Source of the DNA: Pilaira anomala
Lineage: Eukaryota; Mucoromycota; Mucoromycetes; Mucorales; Mucoraceae
Assembly (NCBI GenBank): GCA_025716855.1
Contig: JAIXMQ010000138.1
Location: 1-30,584 of the forward strand
Direction of reading: 5' to 3'
Length of the DNA: 30,584 nucleotides
Below the pieces are notes generated by a model. It saw only the letters and a list, made by a program, of their open reading frames with translations, was not told the origin of the DNA and searched no databases. The position numbers and the translations under genes are program-made. This document shows, one piece after another, positions 1 to 10,802 of the stretch. Within the stretch, counting starts at the first letter, position 1. Each line of letters opens with the position of its first letter.

Positions 1-1905
1 TATGGCCGTCGAGTAGAAAACTCAAATAATCGAGGCGAATATGGTATATCATTATTAGTCAATCCAAAGTTTAAATATTCTGTTGTCATCAAGCCCCATG
101 CCAATCATTTTACATTTATATGCCAAGTACAACATTATATTATTATATGCACCTATCTTCCACCTTCTTTAAATGATACCTATTGTATTACTTTATTGAC
201 TGAAGCCATCCAACCCTATGTTAACTCTATTGAAATTAAGAATATTATTTTATGCGGTGATTTTAATGCAAGATTAGGTAACTATGTTGGAGATCATGAT
301 ACAAATTCTCGTTGCAATGTCTTTCTAATTTTATAGCTGAGTACGGATTAACATTACAAAATGTTGATCTTGCTTATGGTGTACCAACTCTATTAACAGG
401 TTCAGCTACAAACAATAATGTTAAATCTAGTGTTATCGATTTCTTCCTCACCACAAATGATGAATTAACTATTGCACCTAACATTCAAATTGAATCACTT
501 TTATCACTTGGATCAGACCATAAATTACTATATTTCGGATTTACACATGATTTTTCACCACCAACACCTACGCATTTACACCCAAGAAAATTGTGGAAAA
601 TCAATAAATTTAAATCAACTAAAGATGCACGCCATGTTCCTTTTATAGAAAAATATAGATTAGCCTTCACTTCACTTCTTACAGATTATACACCAAAACT
701 AAATCCTGATAATTTCACTAACCTTACACATGATGATCGGCAAATATATTTGGACCAAATCCATTCAGAATTAATACAAATTATATGCACCTCATTAGAC
801 ACATCAGTAGGATCAAAAGAACAAAGAAATAAAAATTGGAAATGATTCTGGACGCAAGAATTGGAAGAAGCTACAAGAGAAAGAGAATATTTCTATAGAA
901 AATGGTATCGAGCACACTCATTTAACAAATTACTTTTTTGGAAAAAATTTATAGAAGCAGCAGATAAAGTTAAAATATGATTCAAAAGGCCAGAACAAAA
1001 TGTTTTAGACAATTTTGTGATAAATTAAAAACCAATGAATTCAGCAAAGCAGCTAATAAACTAAAAAATATCAGAAGAGGAAGAACAGCAACAACTATTT
1101 CCTTACAAGATATTAATGGTCCACAAGCTGCCGTAGACAGAATTACCAGTACATGGGAAAATATTTATAAAGGTGACAATATAAACAGTATAGAAAATGA
1201 AAATATAAATATTCTTTTTCCAGATAATAGCACTACGGGTTACACAGAAGAAATCCCCTTTGACTCTGACGCCGTAAAATATGCAATCAAGTGCCTACCA
1301 ACAAACAAAGCGCCTGGATCAGATCATATTAAAGCCGAAATGCTCAAGCCTATTAACGATTTGATATCACCAATTTTATACAAAATATTTTCAATATGCT
1401 GGACATTTGCACTTATTCCCAAAAAATACAATGTAGCTCAAGTAATACCAATTTACAAGAAAGGAGACATTAATGACCCTAATAATTATCGTCCGATTTC
1501 GCTAATTTGTATTTTTCGAAAAACAATGGAATTATGCATTTAAAAAGAACTATTACCACAATCAATTGACCTAGACCCCGTACAAGGTGGATTTTGAGAA
1601 CAACGTAGCACTTTAGATCAGGCTTTATGTCTGCAGGAAACTATAAAATTATTCAAAAAAAATAAAACATTCCCCATACTTACCTTTTTAGATATTAAAT
1701 CAGCTTATGATACCGTAGATAGAAATATCATATGGAAATCACTACAGCAACACAATATTCCTACACCATTATTAACATTACTATAACTATTACTTAAAAA
1801 TGCTGAAATTGAAGTATTACTAAATGGACTCAAATCAACAAAACCTTTTAATCCAAAATCAGGAGTACCACAAGGCTCAACCTTATCACCACATTTATAC
1901 AGCAT
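1..1905 (+). pseudogene. Non-LTR (LINE) retrotransposon remnant: endonuclease plus partial reverse transcriptase
   Basis: The first part, open from the window edge to a stop at 334-336, ends in an apurinic-endonuclease motif (GDFNARLG). After a frameshift near 312 the endonuclease continues to the SDHKLL motif. Further frame breaks occur at the TGA at 843-845 and near 977. The reverse transcriptase follows in one frame, with NKAPGSDHI, NNYRPISL, FLDIKSAYDTVDR and GVPQGSTLSPHLYS, interrupted by stops at 1541-1543, 1595-1597 and near 1785. The similarity stops at about 1905, just before the YADD catalytic box should appear, so the element is truncated at its 3' end; the 5' end lies outside the window. 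Such elements insert by target-primed reverse transcription. This copy cannot be active. The class is secure from motif order; the exact clade is not determined. Confidence 0.9.
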
Positions 1906-2019
1906 CGTAACTCATTTTATATTTTTTTGGAAATAAAAATTTAATTCAGCCAATGAGATGTCCTAATTTTTATAAAAATATTTCTAAATAAGGCAAGCTT
2001 TGAGTTAGTAAAACCGAGA

Positions 2020-2161
2020 GTGAGTTAATGATACCGGGAAATTGGCTGGAGGTTTTCATTTTAATTAACTCGGCGAGTTACAATACTGAAGTGAGTTATT
2101 AATACTAGGAAATTTAGCTGAAGATTTTCAGTTTAAGTAACTCGGTGAGTTACAAAAACTG
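2020..2161. repeat. Two tandem 71-bp direct repeats containing palindromes
   Basis: Copy 1 spans 2020-2090 and copy 2 spans 2091-2161. Both start GTGAGTTA and are roughly 75-80% identical by eye. Each holds a palindrome, TAACTCGGCGAGTTA at 2066-2080 (perfect, 7-bp arms around one base) and TAACTCGGTGAGTTA at 2138-2152 (one mismatch). The array ends directly at a TATA-like sequence ahead of the recombinase start codon. By position it could be a binding array for the recombinase or a transcription factor, or the recombining end of the element. That role is inference. Confidence 0.75.
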
Positions 2162-2162
2162 G

Positions 2163-2176
2163 TATATATATTTAAG
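2163..2176 (+). promoter_or_regulatory. TATA-like element upstream of the recombinase gene
   Basis: The sequence TATATATATTTAAG lies 55-68 nt before the ATG at 2231 and directly after the tandem palindromic repeats. Spacing fits a fungal core promoter. AT-rich sequence is common here, so this is a modest call supported mainly by its position. Confidence 0.45.
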
Positions 2177-2673
2177 CACTGATTCAGTACAAAATAAAAA
2201 AAACATCTTTTCTTCTAAATATTATCTATTATGAACTCTTCTACTAACAACACTGCCTTTAAAAGACGTGCTATTAGAGCTGACGATGAAGAAGAAGAAT
2301 TTTTTGGACAAGAACAAGCTGAAGAAGTTTCCAATGAAGTCATGCAGGTACCAAAAAGAAAAAAAAAAAAAAAAAAAAAAAAACTGAAATTTCATGCATA
2401 AAATAAATAACAAGGCAATATTAAAGAAGCATTCTTTTAGCCTACTACTTCTAATAATCCTCAAAAAAAGCTCGCAGGGGTCTCCCATCTAAAAAGAATA
2501 TGGAAGTAGCCGAGGCTTCCGGATCCGGTACTACCATCGCTAATCCAGATTCCCAAAGCACTGGAGCATCATCAACTACGGATATAGAGCTTGAACAAGC
2601 TTTTGATGCTCTGTCAAGAAGGTCGCGTTCTAGTACTGTCATGACTTACAGAATGCCTTTTGAGCACTGGAAG

Positions 2674-3655
2674 GTATATTGCAACCCAACGTTTTGTTTT
2701 CTATTTTTTTTTTTTTTTTTTTAACTTATATATGTCGTATTTGCGTCATCTCTACTTATAAATATAAGTAGATCAGGGTTATAAACTAAACATTATAATA
2801 AAAACCTGACATATCTTCATAATAATATACATGTTTAACATTGTATATTATTATCAATATCTTGAACCTAAGGAAATATTCTATATTCAAATGCATATAC
2901 AAATTGACGTAAAATAAGATCAATGGTAAAAAACCAAGATCAAATAATAAAATATAATTGAGAATAAAACAATACAAATAAAGTAAATACTCAATTCATA
3001 TTAATAGAAAATAAGAGATATTTACCGGTAATAGTCTCGATACAAGCTTAGCTACCTTGTGTTGGGGTAAGAACGACTATTACTGGCAAAAATACATTAT
3101 TAATCTATTAATATTAAATAGTAATATTATGCAACCTGTTTACAAAACAAATAAAAAAGAATAACATTGTTGGAATAAAGATTATCCCAACAACTGTCAA
3201 TTCTATCCCGAAACTGGGAAAACATGATATCAATCTAAGAATAAGGTTGATCAGGTCGTATGATAGAAAAATAGTTCTTGTCAATTTAAAAGTATGCGCA
3301 TTTACCAATGAAATCTGTAACAACGGAATCCAGACTAATAACAACCATGTAAGTAATTACAAGGTGATCTTTAGTCAGGAACCAGATATGTTGTTATCCA
3401 ATCGGGTAGATAGGATCCACGATTATTTATGGTCAATTCGAAAGAGTAGAACGTACTTATTCAAAAGCAGAAGAGTTGGGTATAGATTCATTTAAACCCA
3501 TCAAAAAGATGGTCCTTATTCAAACACAACTCATCAGGATATTCAAGATATAAAAGATGATTATTATTTTAGTTTAGAAGAGTTCTTTCAGTTTTATTTT
3601 ATCTAATAAATCAACCCTAAGTCTTTTCTCATTAATTACTGATTGTCCACAATAT
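2674..3655. other. About 1 kb of unexplained sequence inside the recombinase gene
   Basis: The recombinase reading frame stops at a GTATAT after 2673 and resumes near 3660. Other introns here are about 50-90 nt, so roughly 980 nt is far too long for a normal intron. The stretch is AT-rich, begins with a T run (2703-2722), and holds a hairpin at 3021-3090. A small frame at 3247-3495 (containing LVNLKVCAFTNEICNNG) continues, shifted, into text such as ERTYSKAEELGIDSFKPIKK. I do not recognise this protein. I saw no clear terminal repeats or target duplication. The right boundary is approximate. Confidence 0.5.
3021..3090. repeat. Hairpin: 16-bp imperfect inverted repeat with 38-nt loop
   Basis: The left arm TTTACCGGTAATAGTC (3021-3036) matches the reverse complement of GACTATTACTGGCAAA (3075-3090) at 14 of 16 positions. 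Both mismatches become G-U pairs if the + strand is read as RNA. It sits inside the unexplained insert in the recombinase gene. Possible roles are a structured RNA end, an element terminus, or chance in AT-rich DNA. Confidence 0.6.
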
Positions 3656-5939
3656 AAATGTTATCATATTTTATGAAACAAAGAACTTTTGAGACAAGAA
3701 CCGACATAGATATCCCGTTGATCCCTTGTACCCATACACTGTTGGGCCCATTGAATTTGTGGTTGCTTTCTTTAAAGAATTTGTTTTCAAGCGTACTTAC
3801 ATGAAAAATGTTTCTGTGGTAACCGACGTCAGAACACAAATTGGATTGAGGACAGAACAAAATGCTGACAGTCAGTTAAATTTATTGCAAAGTAAGATAA
3901 CATTGAATTAATTAGACCAGTTATACCAGACTGTTAACTCTTTTTCTTTTTTAATGGAAGAAGATGCCCCGTCTAACAGGAAGGGTAATAAGAAAATAAT
4001 TGAAGTGCCCGTGGGTGTAGAAGTTGTCAAGCAGTACAAGAAAGTTTTGATGTTTTTGCACGAGTACCAATCGAGTTGCCGAGAAGTGGGCTATACATCC
4101 CCAAAAGATGTAAAAGAATTGACCGAATTAATCAAGAAATACCAACATGATCTAATTTATGATGAAGTTCAAACAAATGCAGATAGATCATCTCATTGCG
4201 TTATCCGTGATTCTTACAAGTCTGGGAAGCTCATTAGAATCTTAAAAAATCTTTGGATTGCTAGTAAAAAATCAAGTATACGTGAGATGTTTGCTATATC
4301 TTCTCGTCATCATATGCTACTTCATGATCAAGATCTAAGAAATTTAAACTTTTCTAACTGCTTCTGTACTATCATCCCTAAGCAAAAACACAAAGGAATA
4401 CAACAGGCTGTGGCTTTGTCTTTTTGTCTGACTAGGGGTAAAACTCTTGTGGAAGGAGAAAGCAAATATACCTGTGCCTTGCGCCATGAGAATTTGTTTA
4501 GATGCCCTTTTAGTGCATTTGCTTTTTTCATGCTTAGTTTACTTCAAGTAGGTTCGTAAAAAAAAAAGTGGCGGCCAATGTACTAATTTCTGAAAATAAA
4601 AAATAGGAAAATGGTGATTTCTTGCATGGTGACAGATGGCAGTTCTGGAAGGTTTTGCGTGGGCGTTTTGATTCTGATTCAAGCTTGAGTACAACATCTC
4701 AATGGCAAACGGCAAAAGATGCGCTTGAAGATGAAGAAGTGTTTACCTCGCGAGTAACCCATGGTGGCCGTCATTCTGGTGCAATGGAAGCTGAAGCGTT
4801 AGGTATACCAGTCGAATTAATCAAGAAAGGTGGGAGGTGGAAAGATAAAGAAACTCGCTTAGAGACTCATTATCTGGGAAAACTAACTGCTCCTTTTGCT
4901 AGAGGTATGGCCGGAATTTGTGGGAAACCTTTTGCACTAGCAAGAAATAGCGCTTCGCCTTCACTAGAGTTACAAAAGACGATATTTCCTTGGATCGAAA
5001 GTTACTTTGGTTTTAACAACAAGAAATGGGAAACTGCATGTAATAAAGATATGAACGAAGTTGACAATAACAAAGACGAAGTGGCCAACATACTAAACAT
5101 TGTACTTAACAATGAAGTAGGACTTGAGGAACATGTAGAAGACGGTAGAACAAAGAATAAGAAAAAGGATTAGGGGAAGGGGAAGTAGAGAGCAGTACAA
5201 AGCCGTAAAAGCGTAATAAAGAGAGGGTTTTTAAGTCCCTTGCTTAGATGTAGAAGATTAATCTTGCAAGACGCAGCAGTTTATTTGCACCTGAAAAGAC
5301 AAAATAAACCAGTAAATTCAAAAAATGCCTTGTTTTCTGGAGACCAGTTCAAAGCATTTCAGACAGAAGTCATCGTTGCTGCTGCCAGTCCTTCCATTAG
5401 TAGATTAGAAGAGTATGAAGGTCTTGTTCCAAATCTTGTTGATACACATAAAGATGTGTCCAGGCGAGTTGCTGAAGCTAATCAGGAAATTGCAAGTTTT
5501 CAACAACAATATGACAACAGATTTGAAAGTTCCTTCGAAAATCACGTTGTGCATAGTAATCAACAAAATTTAATGTTAATGAATATGACACAGCAATTAG
5601 CAAAGGATTTACAAATTCTTATCATGCAGCAACAAATCATGAATTCACAAATACAGCTGCTTATGGCTTCCAACAACAACGCTTCCCAAAGCACAAGCAA
5701 TCAACCTAATTTTAATTTTCCCACTGCACCTCAAATACAAGCTTTCCCCACTGTTACTTCTCAAAAACCAGTTGTAATCCATCCTGCTCCTCCTATGCCA
5801 CTCACCAGACAACAGCCAGTAGTAATTCATTCTTCTCTTGCACCAACAAATAACAGTAATAGTGCTACAGCTTCGCCCAAGCCCAAACCAAAAACTAAAA
5901 AAAAGCTAGATGGGTTAGCTACAAGCCTGACAGTTCAGA

Positions 5940-6048
5940 AAAATTCCTTTTTTTTTAATATAGTGTATACTCACGCTGCTTTTATTTTTTTTTTTTTTAT
6001 CAAATCTTTTTTCTTTTCCTTTTCCTTTTTTTTTTTCTTTTTCTTTTT
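5940..6048. repeat. Pyrimidine-rich simple-sequence tract
   Basis: The + strand is almost pure T with scattered C (TTTTTTTCTTTTCC-type runs), especially 5985-6048. It lies where the recombinase reading frame stops resembling protein, so the 3' end of the gene appears to be replaced or eroded by this tract. Confidence 0.7.
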
Positions 6049-6067
6049 CGGGTACCATTTAAGATAG

Positions 6068-7176
6068 GGGACATCAAAGTAACATAATTTTCTAGCGTTT
6101 GTAAAATTTTGAAATTTTCCAATATAATAGATTGTAATTTTACGCAACTTTTCCGGGTACTTTTGTGATTGTATCTCTAAAATTGTGGTTGGTGTGATCC
6201 GAAATACTAAATTAAATAACATTGGGAATAATGAAGATAAGGATCTGAAATTTTGAGGATATATGTTTAAGAGGTATAGTAATGTTTATCTAAATTTTAG
6301 AGACCAAAACTAACTATTTTGAGTGTTTATTTAGAAATAACTTTAACTAGTATTTCCCAAGCGTAAAATGCCCCTATAGGCTAAGTTACACATTGAGGCT
6401 CTCAATTATCTCTTTAAAAATTGCTATACATGTAAGAAAACTAGTTAAAAACTCAGACAAGCTAAATATATCCAAAAAACTGATTTTTTTATAGTTTAAT
6501 TTTTAATAATAAAATTTATTTTTAAAAGTTCCCTTATATTGTAGTCGTTAAGTTTCCTGATTTTACTGATATGATCCGGGTTCGACCCCAAGTGTTAACC
6601 TTTTGCTATTTTTTTTTTATTTTTATTTTCTTAACGTCTCACGTATTAATTAACTTGTTTTGTATATATATTGTCGAAATTTTTCTTTTTTAAAAAACTA
6701 TTTTCTGCTTCATGTTCTTACGTATTTAATCTATATGTATAATTAAGCAAAAAAAAAGTCTTTATTGCTTAGTAGTAAATATATAATCTGTTAAATATTG
6801 ATACAGCTAGGATAAACTTAGTGTATGATTAGGAAAGAAGTTTTTAAAAGTAAAATAAAGACACAATTAATAAAAAGGTTCGAGAAAAATGTGAGCACCA
6901 GACTGTATATTTGTCAACTTGAAAAGACTTATGTATGTTTTATTTATTAAAGATGATATTTTGCGACTAGTCTTCAAGAAAATAGTATCGTCAAAGTTAT
7001 TATTAAACAAAGGGGTAACTATCAATATGAATGAGAGTAGGAAATACAATAAACTTCACAAAGAAATAAAAAGAATAAAAGCTATGACCTTTGGTAGTAG
7101 TATCAATAATGAATCCTAAAAGAGATAACTTTAGCGATGTAATTGTATACAAAGGAAAATTAAACAATGAAGGTAT
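6068..7176. other. Gene-free AT-rich stretch between the Crypton remnant and the CACTA element
   Basis: I see no supported gene. A 66-codon frame at 6919-7119 has no recognisable motif. The only notable content is a tRNA-like segment at about 6532-6602. Confidence 0.6.
6532..6602 (+). pseudogene. Decayed tRNA-like sequence with Pol III B box and terminator
   Basis: A perfect Pol III B box (GGTTCGACCCC) lies at 6579-6589. Upstream, TAGTCGTTAAG (6542-6552) resembles the D arm / A box of Glu or Asp tRNAs, and TTTCCTGA resembles an anticodon-arm 5' side. A TTTT terminator starts at 6601. The anticodon stem and the acceptor stem do not pair properly, so this is not a functional tRNA. It may be a tRNA pseudogene or the head of a tRNA-derived SINE. 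Confidence 0.4.
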
Positions 7177-7212
7177 CACTGTACGAAAAACTATTTTTTA
7201 GCCTGCTAATAC
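7177..7212 (+). repeat. Left terminal inverted repeat of the CACTA element
   Basis: It starts CACTGTACGAAAAAC and ends with GCTAATAC. It aligns imperfectly, with one gap, to the reverse complement of 13285-13321. Confidence 0.65.
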
Positions 7213-7512
7213 CTTACTACATACATAGTGTATTTTTTTTTAAATCATACATTATTATATCGGATGTTTAAAAGTCAAATTCCAAGCTAAAAGTACGAGT
7301 TATCCCAATTTTAAGTAAATGATGTAAGATCAGCGAGGCTTTTTTTTTAAAGTTACACAATTCCTGTTAGAAAACTAAAATACGCAAATGACGATCTTTT
7401 TTTTTTTAAGCTTATCCTGAAAGTTGACTAATGCAAATCGTTGTTAAAAAAAAACAAATAAACTTATTTCTTTTAACTTTCTCTATTTTTTTTCCACTGC
7501 TTTTTAACAATT

Positions 7513-10500
7513 ATGACCCAACATTACTGCCCTTGTGATTCTTGAAAAGAAAAGAATAGAGGTCAACCAAAATTAGTAAACACACAAACACTTAGAAATC
7601 ACCAAAAAAAAACAAACGCTTTTGAACAAGAAAATTAAAGAAATAGAAAAGAGTTTGAAGGAAAGATACGCTCGTGTTAATTCAATCGAATCAAGTAACG
7701 AAAGTAAGTCTGAGTAAATATCGAAAAACCTACCGATATTCTAAAATATATTGCAACATTATAGTTCAAAATAATGACATACAAGAGCAACAAAGTAGTC
7801 CTATGAATTTAGATAATGATAGTCAACTTTCAGCAGACATGGATGTAGAATATGATAAAGATGCTGATACTACAGATTCAGGTTCTGAATACGAACCACA
7901 AATGGAACCTGGCGAAGATCTTGACTATTTAGATAGCGAGATTACATATGAAGAAGAAGAGCAAGTAGTAAACCTGAACGAAGACAAACGCACGATTGGT
8001 TGTGAGCCTTTGTTAAACAATGACCAAGTAAGAAGAGAGGTATATGCATTATTTCTATCAGCATACCGTACAAAGTTTTCTTCAACCGATAAGGAGATAC
8101 ATTCATTATTGCATTTTTTGAGAGTTGCTTTGGCTGATACGGTAACTGATCCAAACACTTGTAAACTTCCCAAGTCATTCAAAACAATTGCAAAAAAAAT
8201 TAAACAAGTTGAAGATGACTTTATTGAATACATGGTCTGTAAAAAATGTCATACACTTTATCAAGTTTACGATAATGTAAGTATTTTTTTTTTATGTGTA
8301 TTTATATATTAAAACCCATTATTTTAGGATTCACAACATATTTTGCATAAATTTTGTACTTTTGTTCGTTTTCCCGAACATCCTTTGCGTGATGAAGATA
8401 TTGTAGATCAAGATGCTGAAGAAGGTGGTATGTGTAAGAACAAACTTGTGAAACCATTCAAGAACAACAAAGGAGAAGTGATTTATAAACCAATTTTTGT
8501 GTTTCCTTACCGTCCGTTAAAAAGTATTATTAATGAATTTTTTTTACGACCTGGTTTTGAAGAAATGGTTAATCATCATAAAAATCGTCAAAAGAAAGAA
8601 GGATGGTATTTTGATATCTATAATGGATCAATGTTTGGCTCTATAAAAGATGCTTATGGTATTCCATTCAGTCAAGTCAAAAATGCTTTACACCTCAACT
8701 TAAATATTGATTGGTTTAATCCCTTTGACAGAAGTAAATACAGCTGTGGTGCAATCTATCTCAGTATTAACAATCTACCCAGAGAAGAAAGATTTAAAGA
8801 AGAGAATATTATGTTGGTAGGCTTAATGCCCACTGGAAAAGAAGCATCAACATCCGATATCAACAACTATTTAAATCTGATTGTTAATGATTTAATCGAA
8901 TTGTACGATGGTGTTGAAATGAAAACGTACAAGTATCCTAAAGGCATAACTACCCATGCTGTTCTTTTAATGGACAATGCTGATATTCCTGCATGTAGAA
9001 AGGTTGCTGGTTTTCTTGGTCACAGTAGTTCATTCGTTTGTAACAAATGTGAACGCAGTTTTGAATTGACAAGCGGAAAAGTAAACTTTGTTAGAGGATA
9101 TGATTCCTTTAGAACTTGGAACTTGAGGAAAAACGAAAGCAATCGCGAAGCAGCTCTTGCGTGGCTACAACAAAAGACTAAGGCTGATCGTGAATCAATC
9201 GAAGGTAAAACCGGTACAAGATACTCTGCCTTACATCGGTTGCATTATTTTGATCTTACCAAACAATGTCCACCAGATCCAATGCATTGTTTGTTACTTG
9301 GTACAGGTTTACAAATGATGAAAGAGTGGAAAGAAAAGGGTCTCTTGTCAAGCTCAAATTTGGAAAAAATGCAAGAGCTTGCTGATCTGGTTGAATTACC
9401 TTGTGGCTTTGAAAACCTGAATAAAAAAATTATTCAGGGGTTTTCTAGTATAAAGCAGATGCTGTAAAGAGTTGGATTCTAATTTATTCGCCTTATGTAT
9501 TAATTGGTATGTTAAAAAAATTCTGTCAAAGTATACCTGATATTCTAAAAAAAAAATTGTATAAATATAGATACTCTACCAGCAAAATACTTGGAAAATT
9601 GGATGCTCTTTGTGAACGCATGTAGGTTAATCTTGAGACCGGCTATTCAACAGGAGGATACAGATAATGCACATACTTTTTTTTTACAATTTCTCGTTGG
9701 ATGTGAAAAACTCTACCCTAAAATCACAATTAATCAACATTTACAAGCTCATTTAAAAAAGCCATGGAAGATTTTTCAACACCATATGCATTTTGGTTAT
9801 TTTCGTTCGAAAGATATAATGGTTATTTAGGTTCATTTAATAATAATCATCGCAACATTGAACTTACTTTTTATGAAACGGTTCTGGGAAGCTTCGAGGC
9901 TGAAAATAAATTCAACAAATATGTTCAACAAATAGTACAATCATCAGCATCCTCTAGCTCTTCTATTTCACTTTTAAATGGATTTAAAAATTATATGGAT
10001 GAACACATCTTTGGTCCTAACAGTCATCTTTCTCGTGTACGAAAACAAGAAGAAGATGGATATGATTCTATTAAATGAATTATCCGTCCAACTTTGATGT
10101 CAACATGACCGGATCGGAACCTCTTCCTTTTAATACAATTCCAGATCTATCATATAATAGAATCGCTAAAAGAGTTGATATGTCGCCCTTGCACTTCAAA
10201 TGTTGACTGATTTCTATGAAGACACGTACAATTTAGATCAGACTATTTTGGTATCTAAAGTTATTACTAGGTTTTCAACAATTCGTCTGCATGGTAAAAT
10301 GTACAACTCGGCCGAATCAAGAACTCAAAAGGGGACTAATGTTCAGTGTTTATTTCTTTCTCAATACTGTACAGCACCTGAAGCTTGGCCAGGAAAGATA
10401 TTATATTTTTTTAAACACGATCAAAGAACAGAATCAAGTACAGGTGTCAAAACTGCCCATATTTTTGCATTCATTCGTTTTTACAGTTCATATGGTAATA

Positions 10501-10726
10501 ACAACAGCCGTAAGTATAAAAAAATGGACTAGAAGTGTGGAATAGTCAATACGCACCTTTAAGTAGAGATTGTATCGTTTCTATCCAACGTATATTCTCA
10601 CAGGTTGCTGTTGCTAAGAAGAAAATTTGCAGAAGAACCGAAAGTGTTGCTAATAGTGATTCCTTCCCTCTCGTTGTCATTCCTCTTCTAAGAAGTGTGC
10701 ATGGTTTAACTATTAGTGGTAAATAA
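7513..10726 (+). pseudogene. Tnp2-family (Transposase_21, CACTA) transposase, degenerate
   Basis: An N-terminal ATG at 7513 gives MTQHYCPCDS with a CxxC pair, then a TGA at 7543-7545 and more stops. A clean frame from ATG 7803 carries an acidic region and a CKKC pair (VCKKCHTLYQ). An intron from about 8278 to 8326 leads to the main transposase body at 8327-9467, containing DIYNGSMFGSIKD, LNIDWFNPFDRSKYS, ADIPACRKVAGFLGHSS, CNKCERSF and PPDPMHCLLLGTG. Single-base slips follow near 9450 and 9550-9575. The frame at 9576-9830 and the shifted frame from about 9764 give the downstream domain (TPYAFWLFSFERYNGYLG). The C-terminal parts are at about 10200-10532 and 10535-10726 (VWNSQYAPLSRDCIV). These enzymes cut both element ends. 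At least five frame breaks rule out function. Confidence 0.85.
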
Positions 10727-10802
10727 AATATGAAAAAAAACAGTTTTTTTTTAGGAAAAAGCATTTTATTAAGTTTAGTTCATCTCGACTGGGTCAAAAA
10801 CA

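Larger units (their letters stand above)
2231..6067 (+). pseudogene. Crypton-type tyrosine recombinase (Ndc10-like fold), degenerate
   Basis: Exon 1 (2231-2347, 39 codons) starts with an acidic segment; a GTACC..TTTAG intron leads to 2441. One lost A in the run near 2464-2470 shifts the frame. The exon then reads SRRSRSSTVMTYRMPFEHWK to 2673. The gene resumes near 3660 with YPYTVGPIEFVVAFFKEF and runs past a stop at 3909-3911. The recombinase core shows DLRNLNF (first Arg), an intron at 4548-4606, then the HxxR box in THGGR, GGRWK, and the nucleophile Tyr in THYLGKL. After TAG stops at 5171-5173 and 5186-5188, the same frame continues with CRRLILQDAAVYLHL, a Gln-rich helix region and a basic tail that degrades into a T-rich tract. 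The expected C-terminal GCR1-like domain is not seen. Tyrosine recombinases of this group move elements by site-specific recombination. The catalytic set is present but the gene is broken. Confidence 0.85.

Noticed and set aside
2222..2488. Minus-strand frame with a Phe-rich run
   Set aside because: It is the reverse of the first exons and poly(A) tract of the recombinase gene; composition is homopolymer-driven.
6867..7119. Overlapping short frames on both strands
   Set aside because: No motif, no splice partner and no promoter signal; expected by chance in AT-rich DNA.
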